Origin: Ypsolopha sequella
Lineage: Eukaryota > Arthropoda > Insecta > Lepidoptera > Ypsolophidae
Length of the DNA: 64,000 nt
Direction: 5' to 3'
Assembly (NCBI GenBank): GCA_934047225.1
Contig: OW203992.1
Span: forward strand, 5,693,501-5,757,500
Shown here in pieces: positions 32,594-43,974 of this stretch. The number at the start of each line of letters is the position of its first letter. Positions within the stretch are counted from its first letter, which is position 1. The position numbers were made by a program, and so were the translations under genes. Under the pieces are notes generated by a model. It worked only from the letters and a program-made list of their open reading frames with translations, ran no database searches and was not told the origin of the DNA.

Positions 32594-32981
32594 AATAGTA
32601 GTTTATGCTACTAGGGCGAAAAGGAATAAATTACGAGGACGATTTAAAATACAAGCGTAGCGAGTGTTTTAAACGTAACCGAGTAATTTATTGCTCTTAC
32701 GCCTGTGTATCATACGTTTTTCAATGCATAGTGTGAGGAAATAAAACAAATATAATCTTGTGAACTTTAAATTATGATTGGCCCAAAAGGACTGTATCCA
32801 GAGCCGTTAAATAGTGGAAAAAAAGTATAACATTTATGGTACACAAGAAAGGTTGCAAGTTAACCAACTTCTCGTAAATAAATAAAAAAAATAATAATAA
32901 AGCCCTGGGGCAAAATAATCGACTTTCTGTTCGGTTTTGATGCATAAAAAGTGGGACTTTACGAGCACTTGCATTGAAAAA
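32594..32981 (+). mobile_element. Dispersed family A, copy 5
   Basis: AATAGTAGTTTATGCTACTA to GCATTGAAAAA, nearly full length. Confidence 0.75.
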
Positions 32982-33589
32982 TATTGGTTTTATAAAATAC
33001 CGTTTAAGGGCCTTTTTATTTTTTACATGTTATTTTCCACAAACATATAAATACGTCATTAAATGGTTTTAGGAGCTATACTTAGACCCCTCAGTGGGGT
33101 CGTCATAAGGCGAATAGAAAAATATTAAATCTGAGGAGTCGACACATAGCGCCTTATTTCCATTTCTCAAGTGACGTCACACGAAGGCAAATGGAAGTTG
33201 CAGCAGCTATGCGAGCACATACGCTTCGATTAGATAAATTTGACAGATAAAACCGATAATTTCTAACTATAACCCTTATTTCAATGAAATAAGAGTTACA
33301 TTTTTATTTATCGAATCGATGTCGAGTCGATAGCAAGTTCATGCTAGTACCCCTGTTTCGTAAAAATATTCATCATCATGAGGTTTTTTAGACCACAAGT
33401 TCTAAAATACAGCTAATAATAAAATAACCAAATCTCGAAATAGTTTTCGAATTAACATAATTTAATATAAGCGAATGTATTTGTATACAAATTTATTTCC
33501 CGTGCCAACGTTACCGAGAAGTTTTGTATGTTGGTTAATAATGAAAGAAAGTAGTATTATATGTTTTTATTGCGAAATCCATCAAAATT
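32982..33589. other. Non-coding spacer
   Basis: No gene is visible. A balanced-composition stretch at 33,065-33,240 (GACCCCTCAGTGGGGTCGTC) shows a small hairpin but no coding frame. Confidence 0.3.
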
Positions 33590-34010
33590 CAAAATTCAAA
33601 ATTCAAAAAGTTTATTTTGCAAAGTAGGTATATATAATACACGTTTCACAAGTCAAATTTTAATCTTATAAAAATATATGTAATAAAATAATAAATGTAC
33701 ATGAACTACTTAGATTAAATGTTTTTTTAATTTATGTAGCAATATATATACGATTAAAATTATAGGTAAAATATTATTATACAAGGTGAAATCCAATCAA
33801 CCGCCCGAACCCATACCGGAGACCCGGCCAGGGACCAGGAACAGGTTCAATGATCACCAACCGAGCCCCCAGCACGAATCCAGGCAGCCGACCAAATCCC
33901 ATCCTATATACTACATAGTAATAGGTTACATATATAAATACATGCCTACCTCCGCCCATTCGATTAGTCTTGCTAAGAAGAACGGGCAAGAAACTTGGCA
34001 AGATCATGTC
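33590..34010 (-). repeat. Composite LINE-tail / family C repeat, copy 1
   Basis: Begins with three AAAATTC words and GTTTATTTTGCAAAGTAGGT, which reversed is a LINE 3' end with its octamer tail. From 33,779 it continues with a family C arm (ACAAGGTGAAATCCAATCAA) and shared sequence down to AAGATCAT. The same composite order recurs at 42,405-42,890, so it was copied as a unit. Confidence 0.6.
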
Positions 34011-34622
34011 TTTTTTTTTTAACATAAACTTATACTATACATCAAATTACTTATATCTACTTTAACCAAGGGATAAGAAAATACAAGACAGCAGGAATTC
34101 AGGTTAATGAAAAAAGAAAAACATATATATCTTTGCCTACCTGTCTCATATAGTCTATTTCCTTTTACAGTCTGTAATTAATTAATGTTAACTCTTAAGA
34201 GGAATCAAAAGTTAGGAAATTATATTAATGAATTAAATTATTATCTACTATCATCAAAATCAGTATCACTATAACACCATGCTTCACCATCATCCAAATA
34301 TTCATTTATTTTATAATATACCTTTTTCAGTAGGCCCTGCTTAATATACTGTTTAAACTTATTCTCTGACAAAGTAAGGACCTCCTTTGGAAGTTTATTG
34401 TAAAATCTTATACCATGTCCTACGAAAGAGGTACTCACTTTGGCGAGTCTGATTTTTGGAAAAGCCAGTTTATACTTATTTCTGGTTTCCTTACAATGTT
34501 GCTCACCAAGCCTTGGGAGAGACTCAACATTTTTTCTGACATATCTAAGGACTTGGTAAATATATTCACAAGGAACAGTTAATATATTAATTTCTTTGAA
34601 TACTCTTATTATTAATCTGTGG
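34011..34622 (-). pseudogene. LINE C-terminal fragment with poly(A) tail
   Basis: The minus strand from about 34,622 to the stop at 34,241 reads one open frame: RVFKEINILTVPCEYIYQVL, RYVRKNVES, HCKETRNKYKLAFPKIRLAK, FVGHGIRFYNKLPKEV and NKFKQYIKQGLLKKVYYKIN. This is the C-terminus of a common lepidopteran non-LTR retrotransposon (the RNKY...FYNKLP pattern). After a 3' UTR of about 220 bp comes a run of ten T (34,011-34,020), the poly(A) of the minus-strand copy. It is 5'-truncated as usual. Confidence 0.8.
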
Positions 34623-34755
34623 ATATATTAATAATTTGCAATATTCCGCTAAATACTCTTACCATGCTATTCAAAATGCAGACTCAAGCACCGCCCGCCC
34701 TCCCGCATAAAAGTAACGCCTTTTTCAATAAATTTTACTCTTATTATTATTAAAG
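34623..34755. other. Short spacer
   Basis: Nothing recognisable. Confidence 0.3.
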
Positions 34756-34970
34756 TTACCAGCTAGAAATCAATCAGAAACAAATTTAAAAGCAAAAAAT
34801 ATTTTTGAAAGTAGTTGGAAAAAAAACTCTTTTTTACCTGAACCGTGACATTTATGATAAGCATCGAAGGCACACTTGCTCGCGAACAAGGAATACTCGA
34901 CCCGGAAGGGATCGAACCCGCACACCGGGTCATCATCCTCTTCGGGACAGTTTGATACACAAACGGTACA
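34756..34970 (-). mobile_element. tRNA-derived SINE 2, minus strand
   Basis: The minus strand has a B-box GGGTTCGATCCC-like word at about 34,909-34,925, then a body ending in TTGTTTCTGATTGATTTCTAG. The same tail occurs next to both tRNA-like heads of the palindrome at 44,201-44,747 (TTGTTTCTGATTGATATTTT), so these belong to one family. Confidence 0.6.
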
Positions 34971-35074
34971 TTTTGAGACGGCTATATCTGCAAAGAAATA
35001 GTGTACCTGTATATCATATTAATAACAAAGATTTGAAAAGTAAAGATAAGCCCTTACCCAACTATGACAGCACC

Positions 35075-35340
35075 AAAATGTTTTCACCTTTAAATGGGTG
35101 ACGCTCACACGTTTGGAATCAGTGCTCATCTGAACACAGTGATAGTTGGACGCCTTTAGTGCACTTAAAGTTAATCTTTTTAACAGCTTTAGTAGTCTGA
35201 TCAGTTTGCTGACCGTAGGTAGACAGATTGCGCACTCATAAGTGTTTGCGCGTCGGCATTATGTTAACGCACGCATTCAAAAACAATGCAATAGATTTTA
35301 GGTGCCAGGGCTCATTTAAACTTTTGAAATATTTGATTAA
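35075..35340 (-). repeat. Dispersed repeat H, copy 2
   Basis: Inverted relative of 12,150-12,420 (GTGACGCTCACACGTTTGGA, TAGATTTTAGGTGCCAGGGC). Confidence 0.65.
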
Positions 35341-35359
35341 TAACAGCATCAATTTAAAT

Positions 35360-35621
35360 ATAAGGTGAAGTTTAATCAACCACCCGAATTCATACTGGAG
35401 ACTCGGTTGGTGATCAGGAACAATATTTATTGACCCGTTCAGGTGAGATACGAACATTTTTTTGCTCCCGTACTGCCTTTAATAGGAATTGTATTTGAAC
35501 TAGTCTAGTTCTTAGGGGAACAAACACTTTTTTATGATTTTGAAAAAGTTTGAACCTTGTTCCTGACTCACTAACCAAGTCTCCAATATAAATTCGAATG
35601 GTTGATTAAATTTTACCTTGT
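35360..35621. mobile_element. Fold-back element family C, full copy (262 bp)
   Basis: ATAAGGTGAAGTTTAATCAA at the left faces TTGATTAAATTTTACCTTGT at the right. GGAGACTCGGTTGGTGA faces TCACTAACCAAGTCTCC. Confidence 0.75.
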
Positions 35622-36427
35622 ATACTCATGAATAAATAAAAACAAGACATATTTCAAGCCCTAATAATAAAATATAAATACATAATATATATACATAAAA
35701 AAAACACCTATGTTTATTGTGATAACCAAATATTTTCATAATAACAATTGCAGTAAAATTAATAAAATTAAAGTAATAATACATGTATCAGAAGACTCCG
35801 TATATACAGGATGTAATCGTTAAGTGTGATCAGGCGATTATTCCGTAACTATTACAGATATGAAAAAAATTTAAACTGATATCGAAAGCACGTTACCTTA
35901 TGAGTAAAATGACATCAATAACTTTTTGAAAATCAAACGTTGTATCCAAAACTTTGACATTAAACATTCCCACACATTTAATATGAGTTTAGTAGAAAGG
36001 TTTTAGTTTCCTTATTTTAAAAGGTTATTTTAGCTTAGTACTGATAATAAAGGAAACTGTTTATTAACCTTACAAAGTAATAAAACTATCTTTTAATTGA
36101 ATAATATTTATTTCTTAGTAAGTACAACATTTTGTATTCAAAGCAGATGTTAGATGTAACGTCCTTGTTGTGCGATACAATGTAAATTTTGGATACTTCT
36201 CGTTTGATTTTCAAAAAGTTATAGTACTTTTTTCCTTAAGTTTCTTTTGCAAAAAGTTTTTTCCCTAAATTTATTTTGTTTAGTTTATTTTCATGACAAA
36301 TGTATGACTGAATGAACATTTTTGTTATGCAGAGCGAGACCTCCTGGTACAGGTATTTTTATACTTGATAGGAGGCCTCAACCTTGTATTCCAAGATTTA
36401 AGTTTGATTTTGATTTGATTTGACCTA
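35622..36427. other. Spacer with a degraded TIR element
   Basis: No gene is visible. ATAACTTTTTGAAAATCAAACG (about 35,914) is inverted at 36,200-36,225 (CGTTTGATTTTCAAAAAGTTAT), and ACAGGATGTAATCGTTAAG at 35,808 looks like a terminus. 36,395-36,420 (TTTGATTTTGATTTGATT) resembles a LINE tail. Confidence 0.4.
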
Positions 36428-36530
36428 TCACGCTCAAACGTGGGTGTACGAACGTGGACTGTCACTTACACTTCACATTCCACACTCGGAGACATACCTG
36501 ACAGCCCCTCGAGAATTCATGTCATGACTA
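36428..36530 (+). repeat. SINE 1 tail fragment
   Basis: GTGGACTGTCACTTACACTTCA to GAATTCATGTCATGAC, a diverged 3' end of the SINE at 54.2 kb. Confidence 0.6.
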
Positions 36531-36624
36531 TGTATTTTAGTTTAAATTATTCCTTGTGAATGGGAATACTCCCGGCCGACTCATCTGCTATCACATCATG
36601 TCAAAGGTGAGCATTTAAGCAGGC

Positions 36625-36866
36625 ATATAAGGTGATATTTATTTATACATCCAAATTCATATTGAAGACACGGTAAGTAGTCGGTATCAAGGTTTGATGA
36701 CCTTTATTAGGAAATTCAAAAATCATTTTTTTCTCATACCTACAACCCCAAGCCCAGCCCCATGTCAATATTATAGAAAGTCGAAATATTGATTTTCAAA
36801 TTTCGCAAAAATGTTATTGATCTGTGATAATGATCACTTACCAAGCCTCCAGTATGAATTTGGCTG
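36625..36866. mobile_element. Fold-back element family B, diverged copy
   Basis: ATAAGGTGATATTTATT at the left; CACTTACCAAGCCTCCAGTA at the right faces the left-arm words with many mismatches. Confidence 0.55.
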
Positions 36867-37159
36867 TATGTTACATTAAATGTACGTTATTTTTTTTTTA
36901 ATATTCGCGTGTGTATGTTGTTCAGTATGATCAGGGGATGTTGTGGTTTCATTTAACATACCTACCCATGTGTAAACACCCTATATTGTAATGTCCCGTT
37001 TAGGTGAAATGAGATTTTTTTACTTTATCATGCTCCGCACCCGTAGTGAAAGGTTTAAGGCGCTACCAAAAAAAAATTGGGTTTTTTCGAATCCATTTAC
37101 TCCACTATAACGTCATCTACGTATTTTATTTTTGGGTAAATGTTTATTGAGTATTTGAT
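36867..37159. other. Short non-coding spacer
   Basis: Nothing recognisable. Confidence 0.3.
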
Positions 37160-37473
37160 TAAGATTCTCACAGAAAGAAAACGCGATTGGATAAAATTTT
37201 CTCGATAGAATTTCATTCCGAATCGACCTCTAAATTGTTTTATTTTTTCCTGTAATTCTGAAATCCTAATTTCATTGTGAAATTGCATTCAAAATGTGGA
37301 TATTATGTATTTGTAAAGTCTCCTTGAAAATCTTTTTGACCAAATAGCTTAGTACATTTTATATTAATAAAAAACCGACTTTTTGCTACTTTTCCACGAA
37401 TCCGTCCCACTCGCACTGAGGGTTTTTTTGCATATGGAGTAACAGGGACGCTAAAACTTTAACGTATCGCCTT
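37160..37473 (+). repeat. Repeat T: empty-site relative of the BEL insertion target
   Basis: Shares ACGCGATTGGA, GACTTTTTGCTACTTTTCC and CATATGGAGTAACAGGGACG with the sequence that flanks the BEL/Pao element (48,590-49,101 and 53,274-53,315). Here ACAGG occurs once and is followed directly by GACGCTAAAAC, showing the pre-insertion order. Confidence 0.8.
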
Positions 37474-37606
37474 AATCACGCGTGATGCGACTAACACGAG
37501 TGCGAGGAGCGTTACACGAAGTTTTTGCGATTAAACAGTACGTCACGCTCTTTGCACTTGTGATTCAACTAGTGGCGTTGCGCACGATTAAACACTATGC
37601 TTCGGG
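37474..37606. mobile_element. Fold-back element family E, copy 2
   Basis: ATCACGCGTGATGCGACTAA to GCACGATTAAACACTATGC. It matches 24,088-24,237 and interrupts repeat T, which continues uninterrupted at 53,300 (GCCTTAATAGAACC). Confidence 0.7.
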
Positions 37607-37699
37607 CCTAGAACACGTGAATCACTATGAAGCCTCATAGCGGCAAACAGTTTATTCCCATAACTACATATACAAAGTTCTTATACATATAAATAATTA

Positions 37700-38020
37700 T
37701 ATCCATCCATCCAGCAGCCTAGTTCGTCCACTGCTGGACATAAGCCTTTCCAGGACTTTGCCACTCCCGGCGGTCATCCTGGAAGAATTGCCCATACTCA
37801 CACACGCTGTCCAGGCTGGTTGGTGAGCGCGATGTCGGAACCCTCGCACCAGTGACGCCGCTGCTCGTCACCAGTCTGTTCCATATAAGGCCCAGCTATT
37901 AGGGATGGATATACCGCCATCCATCGGTCCCAGGCATGGTGGGCCTCCTGGTTTTTTGCTTGTGAGCTGTCCTCTTACTCTCCCCCGAATTACTTCGAGG
38001 GGGTCTACAAGTAAGATAAT
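37700..38020 (-). repeat. Dispersed LINE-tail-like repeat, copy 2 (most complete)
   Basis: Begins ATCCATCCATCCAGCAGCCT, TCCACTGCTGGACATAAGCC and runs through ATGGATATACCGCCATCC to GAGGGGGTCTACAAGTAAGA. It contains the uninterrupted form of the site occupied at 10-134. Confidence 0.65.
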
Positions 38021-38210
38021 AATTATATACATAACAAAAATTGGGACACCTTGATGTCAAAAAACACAAATGGTCTCTGCACTTGAGTGTACTAAGTTTT
38101 TCGCTTACAAAATTATCGTCCGTGAAAAATTTACGTACTTCCCAGCGTCATCCGAAAATGACTCTATAAATAAAATTATTTATCTTAAATAGTATGTTTA
38201 AAAATTATGA

Positions 38211-38565
38211 AATAGTAGTTTATGCTACAAGGACGAAAAGGAATAAAATACGAGGACGATAACCGAGTAATTTATTGCCCTTACGCCCGTGTATCATACT
38301 ACGTTTTCCAATGCATAGTGTGAGGAAATAAAACAAATACAATCTTGTGAACTTTAAATTATGATTGGCTCAAAAGGACTGTATCCAGAGCCGTTAAACA
38401 GTGGAAAAAAAAAGTATAACATTTATGGTACACAGGAAAGGTTGTAGGTTAGCCAACTTCTAAATTTAAAAATAATAATAATAAAGCCCTACGGCAAAAT
38501 AATCGACTTTCTGTTCGGTTTAGATGCATAAAAAGTGGGCCTTTACGAGCACTTGCTTTGAAAAA
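38211..38565 (+). mobile_element. Dispersed family A, copy 6 (hairpin deleted)
   Basis: AATAGTAGTTTATGCTACAA to GCTTTGAAAAA. About 35 bp of the hairpin tip (the GAGCGTAGCGAGTG part) are missing, comparable with copy 3. Confidence 0.7.
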
Positions 38566-39738
38566 TATATATGTTGGTAGCTGTAGATAAACTTGGGTAC
38601 AGGTAAGCTTGTAGATAATATTGGAGAGGCCTATGTCCAGCAGTGGACGAATACGGGCTGATGGATGGATAAGATAAACTTAAGCATGTAGATAAATATC
38701 TATTTCATGACTTTTTTTTCGCGTTTTTTTTTCATAGAATATACAGAGCATGACGGTGTAACTATATATTTAATTAATTACAAGTATAAACTTACTGACG
38801 ACAATAATTGTCAGCGAAACAATAGTGAAGTATTCCATCTTGTAATAAAATGTCTGATTCGAATATCCATCAAGGCATTGAAGACAAAAATGTTATTATC
38901 TCCTCTCGCCTTGGAACAAATTGATTCTCCAAACCCCAGGGTTTAATATTTTCAATCAAAAGATAACATGTGGCTTATGGACTTGGGTGAGTACTGTTGG
39001 GGAAAATTGCGCATACCCACTTTTTTTTACATGGTAATGAGAGCGAAAACTCGGCAAGCAAGATGTAATGCTCATGAACACGCTGGGCAGGCGGGTTAGT
39101 GAGGGCGATGCCGAAACCCTCGCACCAGTGAAGCGGCTGCCCGTCACCAGTCTTTTTTATGTAGGGGCTGGCTATCGGCTATTAGGGATGGATATACCGC
39201 CATCAATCGGTCACAGACATGTAGCGCCACCTATAATTCCATTTGGCTTATAATGTAATAGTTTAGAACCAATTGGGTCCCGCCGGTAAAAGGTGTATTT
39301 GACAACTTTCCGAAGTTCACTTAACAACGCCAATTTAACTTCACCTAAACAACGTTCCGTTTCACTCAGAGAAAGATTTAAATTTGGAACGTACAAGGCT
39401 GAAACTGAATTATGAATTCGTTATAAACTTCCCCTTTTTGCGGGAAAACGAAATAATGACGGGATTAGATTGAGGTTTCACTCTCTCTTTTATGAATTTT
39501 TGAAGAATTCGCGTTAAAGTAGAGACCGTTTAAATGTGATTTAATAAACTATTATTTTGGTAAGTTAATAAAATTAATAGTTTAAGTAATTACTTTCCGC
39601 TAAAATATACTTTAATAATAATGTTTATAAATTTGTTTAGGCATTAAATTTGTCCAAAGAGTACAAAAATACAGGCTGGTTAGAACATTGCATACGTGAC
39701 AATGTATGTTATTTTAAAAATAAACTAACGCTTTTATT
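38566..39738. other. Repeat fragments and spacer
   Basis: 38,618-38,665 is a small piece of the LINE-tail-like repeat (GTCCAGCAGTGGACGAATAC), and 39,050-39,230 is another (CGCTGGGCAGGCGGGTTAGT, ATGGATATACCGCCATCAAT). No gene is visible. The 79-, 63- and 61-codon frames are unrecognised. Confidence 0.45.
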
Positions 39739-40651
39739 TGGGTTGTTCCCTGGGTTCCCAAAAAACGAACTTTTTGATTTCCGCTTGTTTCCAAATTTTT
39801 ATTCAGTATACAAATTCAGTTACCCTTGTTTCCTAAACCAAGATTGGTACAGTCAACCTCAAAGCAAGTTATAATTATAATGTGTATAGTATAATACTAG
39901 TTTAGAGATAGAGCCTACCATAACGATAAGTACTCGTAAAACTGATTTTTTCAAAATATACATGCTTTTTAAAATTCTTATGTAATTTTATTCCAATATC
40001 TTCCCTTTGCAACCGTTCGTACAATTCTTCAAAACATTATGTATAAATAAAGATCATCACTAAACCTATTGTAAACTGCTAGGGAAACATAAAATATTAA
40101 ATTTCAAGGCATTTATTGATATTTCACCAAGTGCCTTCAGTCGCAAATCAATTTAATAATTTAACCACTAAAACACATCATGCATGTGTAACAATATAGT
40201 AAATTAGAGCGTTATAGTAATAAAGTCGTCTATTTTACATAAATAATAACTGTAAAAAAGATCTAGATAAAAAGTAACACATTAGATAAGACGTACAAAG
40301 GGGACATCTAGACGAGACTCGACCTACTTAACTTGCTGCCGACTGTACCTACAAGCTTTTTGGAACAAAGAGGAAAACCATTTCAATAATAAAATATTTT
40401 TTGGGAACAAGAGGAATGAATGTATGGAACTTATAACTTTAAACTCTCGCGTTTCGTACACATTATAATATATATAATCGGGTCTACCGCGATCAATTTT
40501 TACCTTTTTTACGAAAAGGGGACACCCGGGAAACTTTCGTAAAAAAGGTAAAAATTGATCGCGGTAGACCCGATTATATATATTATAATGTGAATGTATG
40601 GAGTTTTGATTTCCTAGAGAACAAAAGAATTGGGAACACAGGGAACAACCC
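39739..40651. mobile_element. Possible large TIR element containing a palindrome
   Basis: GGGTTGTTCCCTGGGTTCCCA at 39,739 faces TGGGAACACAGGGAACAACCC at 40,631-40,651 (21 bp with one mismatch). TTGTTTCC and GGAACAA words recur near both ends. The 74-codon plus-strand frame at 39,650-39,874 crosses the left end and is unrecognised. No transposase is visible. The ends may be coincidental halves of one older unit. Confidence 0.45.
40460..40591. repeat. Perfect palindrome, 57-bp arms (repeat F)
   Basis: ACATTATAATATATATAATC and GGGTCTACCGCGATCAATTT run into TTTTACGAAA, and the right arm is the exact complement around an 18-bp centre (AGGGGACACCCGGGAAAC-like). A single-arm version lies at 29,990-30,120. 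Confidence 0.9.
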
Positions 40652-41822
40652 GTTTTTTTATTTCTTGTGAAAATGTAACTCATGCGTGTTAAACAAGCAC
40701 TTGACCCTTCTTAGAACAAAATCTCGATGTAAATATGCTTCATAATAATCATATATTATGATTTATTCTTTCTTTCTAGAACTTTCCTTGCTTAAACCTG
40801 TTTTATTACAAACGGAAGAAATCTGCAACGCAACAATTGCTATATTATTTTTATTATTTAAATAATTTATTATTTTTGTTATATTATTTTTCGTTAGTAA
40901 GCATGTTAAGTGAACTCACAAACATATTTACGTTTTAACAACGTTTCTTAACAGCGGCATACCTCACTGAAGTCTAACTTTAAGTCTACTTGCTCAAACT
41001 TATATATTGATAGGTTTTGTTTGACATTAATGCCTTTAGTTTGAAAGCAAATAGTCAGTTGTCGATTTTGATAAATAATATTTTAGCGTACAGTGTAGTT
41101 AGAAAATGTTGCAAGTTTGACCACTATCGGTTAAAAACATTCTGTTGATGTCTTTAGATATTTCCATTATATCCATTCCTTGTCCTTATTGCGCAGATTA
41201 ACCTATAAAGTGGCAGGAGGCACGATCGTGCTTAGTCTATTGTAAATCGAGATTGTTATTGAGAATCAATACTTGAGAGTGTTAAGTTCGTTAATTTCTT
41301 GATCTGTTGAATTCTATAACGATTGATGAAGATCTTATCATTTCCTAATTTTTAATCTAGTTTGAGTTTTCTGACAACTAAATTGTTACAATTGTGAATA
41401 TACTTTTCTTTTTTTTAATAAGTAGAACATTTTTAAACTTATATTTTATAAAATTTTAATTTCTGTCATCTTAATTTCTTCTTAATGCTATGATAATTAT
41501 TATTCTGATTATTACTAAGTACCTGACATATTTTGAATTTTATTTAATTATTACCTTTTTCTTATACAAATGTTGACATTTAATATATATATTTTTTTCT
41601 GTGTACCTATTCTATAAAATGATTTGTGTGCCAGGTGTGGCTTTAATCTGCAAATAAATGATATTATTATGATTATGTTATTTTTTCAAGTCACAGACTA
41701 CTAAGATATTAGACGCGTCGTAAGGATGGCAAACCTTTTTCGCCAACACACTATACAAATGTCATTCCATTCCATACTAGCCCATCTCTATTTGACAGAT
41801 GACAGACATCGTAAAAAGATCT
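40652..41822. other. AT-rich spacer ending in a retroposon tail
   Basis: No gene is visible. 41,585-41,680 (GTGTACCTATTCTATAAAAT, CTGCAAATAAATGATATTAT) resembles the 3' end of a plus-strand LINE, with an AATAAA signal at about 41,656. Confidence 0.4.
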
Positions 41823-41966
41823 GGTCCTCTAAAAAGGCCGCTTTGGATGAATCATATTATGATTCTGTTGTAATGCCGTCTCTTTTGCACGCATGAAGAA
41901 ACTCTGACTCTATCCTACTTTCAAATCATTTCATGATTCACCCAAGTTGGCCTTTTTAGATCCCCT
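41823..41966. mobile_element. Short TIR element, copy 2 of the unit at 10-134
   Basis: GGTCCTCTAAAAAGGCCGCT to GGCCTTTTTAGATCCCCT. It is about 19 bp longer than the copy at 10-134 because of an internal insertion near 41,890. Confidence 0.7.
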
Positions 41967-42225
41967 GATTTGAAATTAAAGCCATATGCTCCACAGATGA
42001 TACTAAGCAACGACAATCAACGACTTTTAAAATTACACCAAAAATAATTTACCTTCTCATACTTTGTTATTTGCCAGTAGATATTAAAATTTTATATGAA
42101 GAAGTGATTTCTTGTTTACGTAATTTTCAATAATCAAAACAAAAGTGGTTTAGTATAATGATCAGTAGCATATATGGTTGAAAGTTTCAAAGTACGTCAC
42201 AGTTACACCTGGTGTACATACATAT

Positions 42226-42395
42226 ATGTATATACTCACGCCCAGATGACAGAAGGGTAGGCAGAGACTACAGATTTCGATCTGCTACTGATCATGATCT
42301 TTCGCCTCTTCCACATCCATCAATCTTGCTAGTCATACAAGCTCTTCCATTCCGACTACTTTAGACATTGCCCTTCTTCAACATCTTGCCAATAA
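42226..42395 (-). pseudogene. LINE family L1a C-terminal relic, copy 3
   Basis: Complementary words GTAGGCAGAGACTACAGATT and CATACAAGCTCTTCC mirror the tails at 16,010-16,100 and 31,380-31,470. Stops are throughout. Confidence 0.6.
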
Positions 42396-42404
42396 ATTTA
42401 AAAT

Positions 42405-42890
42405 CAAATTCAAATAGTTTATTTTGCAAAGTAGGTATATACTCGTATAATACACTTTTTACAAGTCAAATTTAATGTTGTAAAAATAAATGTAATAAAA
42501 TAATGAACCATTACAGGTTTATTTAATTTATCTAGCAATATATATACGAAATTTATACTTGCGATTGTCGGCACTTGGTGAAACTTGAAACACATCTTAT
42601 ATACGATTAAAATGATAGGTAATATTATATTATATAAGGTGAAATCCAATCAACCGCCCGAATCTATACCGGAGATCCGGCCAGGGGCCAGGATCAAGGT
42701 TCAATCAGAGAATATAAAGTATTCAATGATCACCAACCGAGCCCCCATCACGAATCCAGGCGGCCGACCAAATCCCATCCCATCCTATATACTACATACT
42801 AATAGGTTACACATATAAATACATGCCTACCTTTGCCCATTCGATTAGTCTTGGTAAGAAGAAGGGCAAGAATTTTAGCAAGATCATAAA
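42405..42890 (-). repeat. Composite LINE-tail / family C repeat, copy 2
   Basis: Parallels 33,590-34,010 (TTTATTTTGCAAAGTAGGTA, GGTGAAATCCAATCAACCGC, AAATCCCATCC, AAGATCAT). A 43-bp piece of another repeat (GATTGTCGGCACTTGGTGAA) is inserted at about 42,556-42,600. Confidence 0.6.
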
Positions 42891-42899
42891 AACTTCCAC

Positions 42900-43895
42900 A
42901 ATACTTCCTTGTTTCCAATCTTAACCTTGCATTAAGTCACCGCTTCATCCCCCTCTATCACCATAACTTTTGTTTTTCCTACATTTATTTTCATTCCTTT
43001 CTTTTCAACGGCATCATTCATAAAATGTTACCATCTTTTGCAGCTTATCCGTCGATGGAGCAAGGAGAACTTGGTAATCGGCGTGTAAGAGGCATTTGAC
43101 AAGTAACTTTAGTCCACATTCACGCTCATTTAATAATTTAAACCAACGGTTCCCAAACTGTTTGGGCTATGGAACCCTAAATAATCGCCCTTCTTTTGGC
43201 GGAACCCCAACTCCTATAATGAAAGTTAAGATGAAAGTCTACCCTTTCTTATCCAAGTGATCAAAGCTTGCTTATTCGACGTCTTCAAAAAGATGCCCAC
43301 CCATAGATGAATATTACCCGTCTCTCCACAAATCTAAGGTGTACTCTAGGATGCATATCCAGTACTCTCTACTATCTCTTCCACATCCTAAGGGCATGGC
43401 CTGGGAAGACCGTAGGTACCATGGGAAGACCGTGGTAGGGATACCATTACAGTTATATTATTTATAACCCGACAGCATAGATGGTTTTTGGCTCTTTTTG
43501 CGAATGGATTCTGTATCCAATAAGCGCCGGCGCGGCTTCGTCGGCTGCCTGGTTTCTGCGACAGCGTGTATAATAGTAATGTTTTATATCTTCACATAAT
43601 ACGGGAACCCCCGTAAACGCTCTACGGAATCCCAGGGTTCCGTGAAACACCTTTTAGGAACCGCTGATTTAAACAACTGTCTATATATACATAGATTGAA
43701 TAGTCACTGTGACGATAGACATCCTTGTCTAACTCCTCCAGAGATACTAAACCAATCAGTGTATGCCCCGTCAATCCTGTACAACCAGAGTGGAGTCAAC
43801 GGGCCCTTTACTGCCCGACATTCGAAATGAAACGGAAAATATGTGAAAATTATACTGTGGAGATCAAAGCGATGTTTCAAACAAATTAAATTCAT
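42900..43895 (-). pseudogene. LINE reverse-transcriptase relic split by a hAT-like insertion
   Basis: Minus-strand frames upstream of the insertion (43,895 to 43,667) read RIDGAYTDWFSISGGVRQGC and LFNLCIY, the motif B region. Downstream of it (43,143 to 42,900) they read ECGLKLL, VKCLLHADYQVLLAP (motif C, where YADD has become HADY), DKLQKMVTF and KKGMKINVGKTKVM (motif D). The family is the one whose C-terminus appears at 15.9, 30.9 and 42.2 kb. Multiple stops and a frameshift make it dead. Confidence 0.8.
43144..43666. mobile_element. hAT-like non-autonomous element, 523 bp
   Basis: Ends CAACGGTTCCCAAACTG and CAGCGGTTCCTAAAAGG (right end reversed) are hAT-type termini. It is flanked by a perfect 8-bp duplication ATTTAAAC (43,136-43,143 and 43,667-43,674). 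Removing it restores a continuous minus-strand LINE reading. No transposase is encoded. Confidence 0.88.
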
Positions 43896-43974
43896 ACATT
43901 AATAAAACCCTTACACTTGGCTGACTTATTTATGAAGGCCACAGGTGGATATACAAATAAAGTACAAGACAAGC

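Noticed and set aside
40324..40683. 119-codon minus-strand frame sharing wording with the one at 29,930-30,169
   Set aside because: The shared peptide comes from palindromic repeat F read in the same phase; the other parts differ and there is no codon or domain evidence.
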